DNA from: an uncultured Hungatella sp.
Lineage (GTDB): Bacteria; Bacillota; Clostridia; Lachnospirales; Lachnospiraceae
Reading direction: 5' to 3'
Assembly (NCBI GenBank): GCA_910586845.1
Contig: CAJUJV010000011.1
Location: forward strand, 1-42,603
DNA length: 42,603 bases
In this document: positions 17,204 through 24,082 of the stretch, in pieces
Layout: every line of letters begins with the position of its first letter
Numbering within the stretch: the stretch's first letter is position 1
Notes under the pieces: model-generated
Databases searched by the model: none
What the model saw: only the letters and a program-made list of their open reading frames with translations
What the model was told of the DNA's origin: nothing
Made by a program: the position numbers and the translations under genes

Positions 17204-18484
17204 TCAGGCCGGCTCCCCTTCCTCCTGTTCTCTGTCCGCAGGCAGGATGATCCTGACGCGGTCAATCCGGTTTTTGTCGACACTCTCCACAATAAGCCGG
17301 ATCTCCCCGTCGCTGACCTCCTCGCCCTCATCGGGCAGGTGGTCCAGGAGCCCGATCACCAGGCCTCCCACGGAATCGTAATCTTCAGATTCCAGTTCCA
17401 GCCCCAGCCGGTCATTGACATCATCCAGCTTCATGGCAGCCGCTACGGAGAATTCTCCGGGACCCTTCATCTTTATGCTCTCTTCTTCATCCTGATCATA
17501 TTCATCCCGGATCTCTCCCACGATCTCCTCCAGCATATCTTCCAGAGTCACCAGACCGGCGGTGGCGCCGTATTCATCCAGCACGATCACCAGATTGTTG
17601 AAGGTCTTCTGCATCTCCACCATCAGCTCCGATGTCTTCTTATACTCATAAGTGTACAGGGGCTGACGGAGATAATCTCTGATGGAAAATTCTTTATGAT
17701 TCTCGATCAGAAGCAGGTCCTTCACATTGATGATGCCGATCACATTGTCCGTGGTCTCCTCATACACGGGAATGCGGGTATACTTTTCTTTCCGGAATAT
17801 CTCAAGCAGTTCGTCATAAGTTGCATGCACATCCACAAATACCATGTCGATCCGGGGAACCATCACATCTTTTGCCACGGAATCTCCGAAATCGAACACA
17901 TTGTTGATCATCTTTTTCTCTTTTGTCTCGATGACTCCCTCTTCATGGCTTACTTCCACGATGGTGCGCAGTTCGTCCTCCGTGATCATCTCCTGCTTCT
18001 TGTTGGGGTCCACTTTCATGAGAAGCAGAACTCCCATGGACAGCTTATTCACCACCACAATCACCGGCGTGAGCACACACATAAGGGCGTAGATGATGCC
18101 TGCGCTCCTCAGCGCTATGGACTCTGCCGATATGGTGGCCAGTGTCTTGGGCGTGATCTCTCCGAATACCAGGATCAGCAGGGTCAGGACACCCGTAGCC
18201 AGTCCTACGGCAGTATTGCCGAACAGTTTGATAGTCAGGGTGGTCAACAGGGAAGAAGCGGAAAGATTGACGATGTTGTTACCGATAAGAATCGCACTGA
18301 GCATCTTACCCTGCTGTTCAATAACTTTCGACAAAGTAATGGCCCTCTCATCTCCGGCCTCTGCCAGGTTGCGGACCCGTATCTTGTTCACAGTAGTAAG
18401 CGCTGTCTCTGACGATGAGAAAAATGCGGATAATGCCAGTAATATAACTAAAATAAGCAACTGTATGACGTCACTCGAATCCAA
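17204..18484 (-). CDS. CNNM/CorC family (hemolysin C-like) cation transporter
   Basis: The 426-residue protein has a DUF21 membrane domain (about 1-190) with FFSSSETAL, GNNIVNL and FGEITPKTLA. A CBS pair follows (about 205-330; VMVPRIDM, TRIPVYEE, GIINVKDLL, LVIVLDEYGATAGLVTLEDMLEEIVGEI). A C-terminal CorC/HlyC domain lies at about 345-420 (LESEDYDSVGGLVIG). Such proteins move magnesium or other divalent cations across the membrane. The start is TTG, supported by AAGGAGTG about 9 bases upstream. It lies 62 bases after lspA on the same strand and is probably co-transcribed. Confidence 0.92.
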   Translation of the reverse strand: MDSSDVIQLLILVILLALSAFFSSSETALTTVNKIRVRNLAEAGDERAITLSKVIEQQGKMLSAILIGNNIVNLSASSLLTTLTIKLFGNTAVGLATGVLTLLILVFGEITPKTLATISAESIALRSAGIIYALMCVLTPVIVVVNKLSMGVLLLMKVDPNKKQEMITEDELRTIVEVSHEEGVIETKEKKMINNVFDFGDSVAKDVMVPRIDMVFVDVHATYDELLEIFRKEKYTRIPVYEETTDNVIGIINVKDLLLIENHKEFSIRDYLRQPLYTYEYKKTSELMVEMQKTFNNLVIVLDEYGATAGLVTLEDMLEEIVGEIRDEYDQDEEESIKMKGPGEFSVAAAMKLDDVNDRLGLELESEDYDSVGGLVIGLLDHLPDEGEEVSDGEIRLIVESVDKNRIDRVRIILPADREQEEGEPA

Positions 18485-18546
18485 AAAAAATCACTCCTTA
18501 TATACATATTTTTTAGGTGATATTGTACATGATATTGGGAAGTTTG

Positions 18547-19014
18547 TCAACGTTCTCTTACTGTCTCCGCGATCTCTGCCAGAAGCAGGACTGCTGTTCC
18601 CAGGAAAATACAGATATCTCCCAGGTTAAATATCACCTGCTGCAGTTTCTTAAACCGGATGCTGAAATAGTCTACCACATACCCTCGTTTTATCCTGTCA
18701 TAAAGATTGCTCAGGCCTCCTCCCAGTATCAGGGAAGTTCCTATTTTTTCTGCCCAGTGTCCCTTTTTCGGAAATACCCAGAAGAAGATACCGGCCACTG
18801 CCGACAGCACTGCCAGGGGAATCTGTCTCACCAGCTCCGGACGGTCTTTCAGGACTCCCATGGGAAACCCTTCGTTGTGATCCCTGTGGACCATGATCAT
18901 CCCCTTCGTACCCTGCAGTTCTCTGGGAAATCCCTCCGGATCCGCCTCTTCTACGGCAGACTTAACTGCCAGATCTGCCAGGGCCACTGCCGCTATCAAT
19001 AAAATCAGCAACAT
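18547..19014 (-). CDS. lspA: Signal peptidase II (prolipoprotein signal peptidase)
   Basis: The 155-residue membrane protease removes the signal peptide of lipid-modified prolipoproteins. It has four hydrophobic segments. The catalytic pair is D115 in GYVVDYFS and D133 in IFNLGDICIF, and GGGLSNLYDRIKRG matches the family block before the first Asp. The N-terminal region diverges: HNEGFPMG replaces the usual HNxGAAFG, so this may be a divergent paralogue rather than the main LspA. The ATG has an AGGAGGTTGTTGC site and its own promoter. Confidence 0.85.
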   Translation of the reverse strand: MLLILLIAAVALADLAVKSAVEEADPEGFPRELQGTKGMIMVHRDHNEGFPMGVLKDRPELVRQIPLAVLSAVAGIFFWVFPKKGHWAEKIGTSLILGGGLSNLYDRIKRGYVVDYFSIRFKKLQQVIFNLGDICIFLGTAVLLLAEIAETVRER

Positions 19015-19040
19015 GCAACAACCTCCTTTTGTTTTTTTTA

Positions 19041-19069
19041 ATTTTACTATGATTATCTTGTTCCGTCCA
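19041..19069 (-). promoter_or_regulatory. Predicted lspA promoter
   Basis: On the minus strand TGGACG (19064-19069) is followed 17 bases later by TAAAAT (19041-19046), matching four and five of six consensus positions. The transcript would start near 19034, just before the lspA ribosome site. Confidence 0.6.
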
Positions 19070-19091
19070 GTAGGTTCTCATTCATTTTCCG

Positions 19092-19100
19092 CATATAATA
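19092..19100 (+). promoter_or_regulatory. Candidate promoter -10 for the Csp-like protease
   Basis: The sequence CATATAATA contains a perfect TATAAT (19094-19099) and also fits the mother-cell sigma-K -10 pattern CATANNNTA. The best vegetative -35 (TAGGTT, 17 bases upstream) is poor. Which sigma factor is used cannot be settled from sequence. Confidence 0.4.
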
Positions 19101-19127
19101 AAGAAAACATTTTTCGGGAGCTGTGTT

Positions 19128-20876
19128 ATGAGCGCCTGCACTGCCAATGTATCCGGTCAGGACTATGCCGAATTTATCTACCGCCACAGTTCTGCGACCC
19201 CTGAAGAACTGTCCGCCCTCCTCAAAACCGACTGTATCAGCTATGTCAACGAGTCCTATGTGGTCTACTACATCCCTCTGGAAGAAGCCATGCCTCTTAG
19301 CATCCCCAACCATTCCTACGAATCTCTTCCTTCTCTGTTCGGCCTTATGGACACTACCAGCATGGCGGCCTCGGGGATCCTGGAGACCTTCCGCCAGCCC
19401 GCTCTGGGCTCCAACGGGGAAGGCGTCATCATCGGCTTTATCGATACGGGTATCGATTACCAGAACCCTCTGTTCCGCAATGCGGACGGAACCACCCGGA
19501 TCCTCGGGCTGTGGGATCAGACTGCAGAAGACGGAGGATTTGAACTCAGCGGCAACCGTCCCTTTCTCTTTCCTTTCCTTTTCGGGAGAGAGTATACGGA
19601 CGAGGATCTGAACCATGCCCTTGCTCAGGATGACCCTCTGGCCGCGGTTCCTTCCGTAGATACCGACGGACACGGAACCTTTCTGGCCGGCATCGCCGGA
19701 GGCGGTCCGGCTATGTCGCCTGATTTTGTGGGGGCAGCCCCCATGTGCAGTCTTGGGGTTGTGAAACTGAAGCCGGCCAAACAGTATCTGAGGGACTATT
19801 ACATGATCCCCGACGATGCCCAGGCCTACCAGAGCACGGATATTATGCTTGGGATCACCTATCTGACTCTCCTGGCCCGCCGCCACAGACGTCCTCTTGT
19901 CATCTGTCTTGGTCTGGGCACCAATCACGGCGGCCACAGCGGAGCTTCGCCTGTAGGAGAAGTTCTCAACAGCCTCCGTTCCTATATCGGCGTAGCCGCC
20001 GTCTGCGCTGCCGGCAATGAAGCCGGCCTGCGTCACCACTATCTGGGCCAGGTGAAAGGGCCTGTGGGCGGTTCCGGTGATTTCGATGAGGTGGAACTGC
20101 ATATCGGGGAGAATCAAAAGGGAGTCTCCCTGGAATTGTGGGCCAACTCGCCGGAGATCTACACCGTAGGTTTCGTCTCTCCCACAGGGGAGACCATACA
20201 GAGGATCCCCCTGTCCCTCAACACCGAGACCACGGTGACCTTTTCCCTGGAATCCACTGTCATCGTCGTGTCCTATGCCACCGCCCTGGGGACCCAGAGC
20301 AGCTATCTGGCATCTCTGCGTTTTATCAATCCCATTCCCGGCATATGGCGGATACGTGTATTCCCCACCATCGTCTTTTCCGGAGTGTACCATATCTGGC
20401 TCCCTGTAGAGGGTCTCATCTCTCCGGATACCTATTTTCTCCGGTCGGATCCCTATACCACGGTGGTTGTCCCGGGAAACGCGGATTTTCCCATTACGGT
20501 CAGCACATACAATCATCTGAACGGAAGCCTCTATATCCATTCCAGCCGCGGCTATACCAGAGACGGGCGGATCAAACCTGATCTGGCGGCTCCCGGAGTG
20601 GAGGTCTATGGCCCCGGCCTATCCTCCATACCCGGCAGGTATCCCATGAGCCGCATGACCGGTTCCTCCGTGGCCGCAGCTCATGTGGCGGGAGCCGTGG
20701 CCAATATCTATTCCCTGCAGTATCCCGCCGCCGTCTACCCCGATATCAGCGGCGATCTGGTAAAAGCCACATTGATCCGGGGGGCAAAAAGAAATCCAAA
20801 CTACACATACCCCAACCGGGAGTGGGGATACGGTACTTTGGATCTCTATCATTCCTTTTTATCTCTGCGGGAGTAG
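19128..20876 (+). CDS. Csp-like subtilisin family (S8) serine protease
   Basis: The 582-residue protein has an N-terminal prodomain-like region (about 1-95). The subtilase domain has the triad D106 (IGFIDTGIDY), H182 (DTDGHGTFLAG) and S514 (TGSSVAAAHVAG), all present; the Pro that usually follows the serine motif is Ala. A beta-rich insertion (about 310-470) lies between the oxyanion region (CAAGNEAG) and the serine segment, as in the clostridial Csp germination proteases and their relatives. No signal peptide is seen. Csp enzymes activate the cortex hydrolase SleC during germination, but the same fold occurs in other clostridial proteases, so that role is inferred. The ATG follows CGGGAG. 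Its stop is 2 bases from that of clpX on the other strand. Confidence 0.85.
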   Translation: MSACTANVSGQDYAEFIYRHSSATPEELSALLKTDCISYVNESYVVYYIPLEEAMPLSIPNHSYESLPSLFGLMDTTSMAASGILETFRQPALGSNGEGVIIGFIDTGIDYQNPLFRNADGTTRILGLWDQTAEDGGFELSGNRPFLFPFLFGREYTDEDLNHALAQDDPLAAVPSVDTDGHGTFLAGIAGGGPAMSPDFVGAAPMCSLGVVKLKPAKQYLRDYYMIPDDAQAYQSTDIMLGITYLTLLARRHRRPLVICLGLGTNHGGHSGASPVGEVLNSLRSYIGVAAVCAAGNEAGLRHHYLGQVKGPVGGSGDFDEVELHIGENQKGVSLELWANSPEIYTVGFVSPTGETIQRIPLSLNTETTVTFSLESTVIVVSYATALGTQSSYLASLRFINPIPGIWRIRVFPTIVFSGVYHIWLPVEGLISPDTYFLRSDPYTTVVVPGNADFPITVSTYNHLNGSLYIHSSRGYTRDGRIKPDLAAPGVEVYGPGLSSIPGRYPMSRMTGSSVAAAHVAGAVANIYSLQYPAAVYPDISGDLVKATLIRGAKRNPNYTYPNREWGYGTLDLYHSFLSLRE

Positions 20877-20878
20877 GA

Positions 20879-22261
20879 TCAGCCCCGCATCTCGATCCGG
20901 GGCCCTCCTTTTTTCTCCAGATATTCTCTGGTGATGACCACGGTACCGATGCCCGGGTCTTTGGGCACCTCAAACATGATCTCCAGCATGAATTCCTCCA
21001 TGATGGCTCTCAGGGCTCTGGCTCCTGTATCCCGCCCCAGAGCCTCTCTGGCGATCCATCCGAGAGCCTCGTCTTCAAATATCAGCTTTACCTCATCTAA
21101 AGCCAGCAGCTTGATATACTGCCTGACAATGGCATTTTTAGGCTTGCTCAGGATCTCTACCAGCATGGGCTCCGTCAGCTTCCGGAACGTGACCACCACA
21201 GGCAGCCGGCCCAGGAACTCGGGGATCATACCGAAGGTTCTCAGATCCTTTCCTGTCACATGGCTCAGGATATCCGGGTCATCATCGTACCGGTCCTTCA
21301 GCTCTGCCTGAAAGCCGATGGAAGATGTCTTGTTCAGACGCTCTTTTATGATGTCTTCCAGATCCGGAAACGCTCCGCCGCAGATAAACAGGATGTTGTC
21401 CGTATTTACGGTGGCCATGGGAGTCAGGGCATTTTTCTGATTGGACCCTACGGGCACCTCCACCAGACTGCCTTCCAGAAGTTTTAACAGCTCCTGCTGC
21501 ACCGACTCTCCGCTGACGTCTCTGGTGTTGGTATTCTTTTTCTTGGCGATCTTGTCGATCTCATCTATAAAAACAATCCCTCTCTCCGCTTTCTCCACGT
21601 CATTGTCCGCAGCCGCCAGCAGCTTGGAGATCACGCTTTCAATATCGTCTCCGATATACCCTGCCTCCGTCAGGGCAGTGGCATCGGCGATGGCCAGAGG
21701 CACGTCCAGAAGACGGGCAAGAGTTTTGACCAGATAAGTCTTTCCGCTCCCCGTAGGTCCTATCATCAGAATATTAGATTTCTCGATCTTTACGTCATCC
21801 TGTTTTTCCTGACTGTCTTTATAGAACACTCGCTTATAGTGGTTGTACACTGCCACGGAGACCACCTTTTTCGCCTGGTCCTGGCCGATGACATATTCAT
21901 CCAGGCTGGCCTTGATCTTGTGGGGGGCCGGAATATCTCTGATATCAAAACCGGGCTGTTCCTTGTCCTCCGCCTTTTTCCTGATCTTTTTCTTCTGAGG
22001 AATCTGGGTATCGGGAATATTCATCTTGGTGAAATCACTGAAATTCAGGTTCATGTAAGGCATATTCTGGATCTGGGAAAAATCCATCCCTCCCCTGGTC
22101 ACGGCATCAAATGCCTTCTGCATGCAGTCATGGCAGAGGCACATGTTGCCCGGCATCTGAAACATGGGGCCGGCCTTACTTTCGGGTCTGCGGCAGATAT
22201 AGCAGACCTTCTCATATTCATCGTCTGTATGCTGGTTCTGATTCGAATCTTTTTCTTCCAA
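20879..22261 (-). CDS. clpX: ClpX-type AAA+ unfoldase, divergent
   Basis: ClpX unfolds proteins and feeds them to ClpP. The product has a four-Cys zinc finger (CYIC ... CHDC), a long charged linker, Walker A GPTGSGKT, Walker B IVFIDEID, pore loop AGYIGDDIES and sensor-2 region GRDTGARALR. The IGF loop needed to bind ClpP is kept (TSSIGFQAE). The RKH substrate-gating loop of standard ClpX is replaced (GSNQKNALTP), and the linker is longer than usual, so this may be a second ClpX with altered substrate choice. Two TTG starts are possible. I prefer 22261, behind AGGAGAACCTGCT; the one at 22288 lies at the predicted transcription start and has a poor site. Confidence 0.9.
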   Translation of the reverse strand: MEEKDSNQNQHTDDEYEKVCYICRRPESKAGPMFQMPGNMCLCHDCMQKAFDAVTRGGMDFSQIQNMPYMNLNFSDFTKMNIPDTQIPQKKKIRKKAEDKEQPGFDIRDIPAPHKIKASLDEYVIGQDQAKKVVSVAVYNHYKRVFYKDSQEKQDDVKIEKSNILMIGPTGSGKTYLVKTLARLLDVPLAIADATALTEAGYIGDDIESVISKLLAAADNDVEKAERGIVFIDEIDKIAKKKNTNTRDVSGESVQQELLKLLEGSLVEVPVGSNQKNALTPMATVNTDNILFICGGAFPDLEDIIKERLNKTSSIGFQAELKDRYDDDPDILSHVTGKDLRTFGMIPEFLGRLPVVVTFRKLTEPMLVEILSKPKNAIVRQYIKLLALDEVKLIFEDEALGWIAREALGRDTGARALRAIMEEFMLEIMFEVPKDPGIGTVVITREYLEKKGGPRIEMRG

Positions 22262-22296
22262 AGCAGGTTCTCCTATTCTTTTGATCAACTGGTCCT

Positions 22297-22325
22297 ATTA
22301 TAATAAAATTCAGGCTCCGGCACAA
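22297..22325 (-). promoter_or_regulatory. Predicted clpX promoter overlapping a terminator
   Basis: On the minus strand a perfect TATAAT (22297-22302) lies 17 bases after TTGTGC (22320-22325). The -35 falls in the loop of the upstream protease gene's terminator hairpin. Initiation near 22290 would leave a 29-base leader before the TTG at 22261 and almost none before the TTG at 22288. Confidence 0.55.
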
Positions 22326-22342
22326 GACCGAAGCCTGAATTT
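22306..22342 (-). terminator. Terminator of the HtrA-type protease gene
   Basis: Arms 22306-22320 and 22328-22342 pair over 15 bases (one G-U pair) around a 7-base loop. It lies directly after the stop of the S1C protease gene and is followed on the minus strand by a U-rich stretch. Confidence 0.8.
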
Positions 22343-22346
22343 TTAT

Positions 22347-23966
22347 TTACTGACGGACCGGTGTCCCGCCGTTCAGAGTCTCTCTGCTTCCCAGAGTGAT
22401 CTCGATGGTTCTTTCCACATACTGGCCGTTCTCCACTGTCTGTACGGTCATATTCACCGTCTCTCCTGCCTTGTAATATTTCAGAAGCTCCTGGAGAGCC
22501 GCCATACTTCGGACTGTCTGGTCATCAAACTTGGTGATAATGTCTTTTTCCCGAAGCTCTGTCCTGGAAGCGGCGCCGTCCTCGATAATCCCTGAGACGA
22601 AAATTCCCGAAGGCATTCCCAGCTGCCTTGCCATATTATCATCCACTGTAAGTCCCTGGATTCCCAGATATCCTTCCTGACCTTCCTCCACCGGGGCCCC
22701 GCTCCTTCTCTTGGTCATGAGAGAATTGATGATATCCTCTGCTTTGGAGATGGGAATAGCATAACCGATACCTTCTACATCTGTGGACGAGTACTTTGCG
22801 GCATTGATCCCGATGACCTCACCCTTCATATTCAGCAGCGCGCCGCCGCTGTTGCCGGGGTTGATCGCCGCATCGGTCTGCAGCAGATTCCTTGTAGTGG
22901 ACCCCTCCGTGGTCACTTCCCTGTCCAGAGCGCTGACCCAGCCCACGGTTACGGACTGTCCGTATCCCAGAGCGTTGCCTATGGCGATGACTCCCTGGCC
23001 TACCTTCAGATCGTCAGAACTTCCCATCTTGGCCACGGTGATCTTGCTCAGAGTCTCGGCAGGGATATCTTTCAGAGGAACCGCCACAACCGCCAGATCA
23101 AAATCCGCATCCGTTCCCTTGATGGCCGCATTGACGGAAACGGAATCGATAAATACTACGGACAGGGTATTGGAATTCTCCACCACATGGTTGTTGGTGA
23201 CAACGAGAAGCTCTTCCTCGTTCTGTCCCACGATGATACCGGAACCGCTGCCCGGCACCTCATAAGTCTGTCTCCCGCCAAACCAGGAATTGCTCTCGTA
23301 AAGCATGGTGTTGTTGATGGCCACGATAGAAGGCATGGCGTTCTCCACGATAGCGGACACATCCAGAGAGGGCAGAGCACTGGCTGGGGCAGTCACCGCC
23401 TGGCCCCCGTTTGACGGCTGACCGGCCTGAGCCCGGGCAGGTTCTGTCTGAGTCTCCGCCTGGCTTACCTGGGGATAAGTCTCCTCCCTGGAAGAACCGG
23501 CCAGTTTGTTCACTCCCACCATGGTGGCTCCGGAAACGGTTCCGAACAGAAGCGCCGCTGCCGTGATCCCGGCCACCTTTCTGACCAGCCCCTTTCTCTT
23601 CGGAGGCCGGGGAGGCTGGTTATTATAATATGTGGGGCCGGCAGGACCGTTCTGACTGCCGCCGGGCTGGTTATAATAGTGAGTCTCCCTGGAACGGAAC
23701 TGAGGCGGCGTCTGTCCGCCCATGTCCCCGGATACCCGCTGTCCCTGATTCTGATAAACCGGTCCTGTTTCCTGCTGCCCCTGGCTCTGATATCCCGGAA
23801 CGGCTTCCTGCCGCGCCTGATTCTGATATCCCGGGGCGGCTTCCTGCTGTCCCTGAGTTCTGTCTTCCTGCTCCTGGTTCCCTGCTCCTTCTGCGGCTTC
23901 TTCTGATCTATATTCATCAGGAGTCGCATTGCCGTCAAACCTTTGATCTCTGTTTTCTTCGTACAT
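22347..23966 (-). CDS. htrA: HtrA/DegP-type membrane-anchored serine protease (S1C) with PDZ domain
   Basis: The 539-residue protein has a cytoplasmic Gln/Gly-rich N-terminus with imperfect repeats (GYQNQ, RQEAVPGYQSQ, GQQETGPVYQNQ; about 45-75). One membrane helix (about 128-150) and a linker follow. The trypsin-like domain has catalytic H260 (TNNHVV), D290 (DFDLAVV) and S373 (NPGNSGG). A PDZ domain follows (about 425-525; LGIQGLTVDD, IIEDGAASRTEL, DIITKFDDQTV). HtrA proteins degrade misfolded exported proteins outside the membrane and are often controlled by a two-component system. A direct repeat suited to such a regulator lies upstream (24032-24048). The ATG has AGAGGAGATAATCAT. The N-terminal repeats are an unusual addition. 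Confidence 0.92.
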   Translation of the reverse strand: MYEENRDQRFDGNATPDEYRSEEAAEGAGNQEQEDRTQGQQEAAPGYQNQARQEAVPGYQSQGQQETGPVYQNQGQRVSGDMGGQTPPQFRSRETHYYNQPGGSQNGPAGPTYYNNQPPRPPKRKGLVRKVAGITAAALLFGTVSGATMVGVNKLAGSSREETYPQVSQAETQTEPARAQAGQPSNGGQAVTAPASALPSLDVSAIVENAMPSIVAINNTMLYESNSWFGGRQTYEVPGSGSGIIVGQNEEELLVVTNNHVVENSNTLSVVFIDSVSVNAAIKGTDADFDLAVVAVPLKDIPAETLSKITVAKMGSSDDLKVGQGVIAIGNALGYGQSVTVGWVSALDREVTTEGSTTRNLLQTDAAINPGNSGGALLNMKGEVIGINAAKYSSTDVEGIGYAIPISKAEDIINSLMTKRRSGAPVEEGQEGYLGIQGLTVDDNMARQLGMPSGIFVSGIIEDGAASRTELREKDIITKFDDQTVRSMAALQELLKYYKAGETVNMTVQTVENGQYVERTIEITLGSRETLNGGTPVRQ

Positions 23967-24016
23967 ATGATTATCTCCTCTCTCTTTTTAAATGGTTCTT
24001 TCCTGTTTCTGAGGAT

Positions 24017-24048
24017 ACTATATCAATGGTTTGTGACGAAAATGTGAC
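24017..24048 (-). promoter_or_regulatory. Direct-repeat operator and -10 upstream of htrA
   Basis: On the minus strand GTCACA occurs twice with an 11-base period (plus-strand TGTGAC at 24032-24037 and 24043-24048). This is the spacing of OmpR/PhoB-family response regulator boxes. A TATAGT (24017-24022) starts 9 bases after the second copy, the geometry of an activator replacing the -35. The regulator is not identified. Confidence 0.5.
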
Positions 24049-24082
24049 AGAATTCTAATAAAAATAGAAACTCAGCCCTGTC

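Noticed and set aside
19053..20540. A 495-codon minus-strand frame antisense to the Csp-like protease
   Set aside because: It mirrors the codon structure of the protease gene, which has an intact catalytic triad; the antisense product has no recognisable domain.
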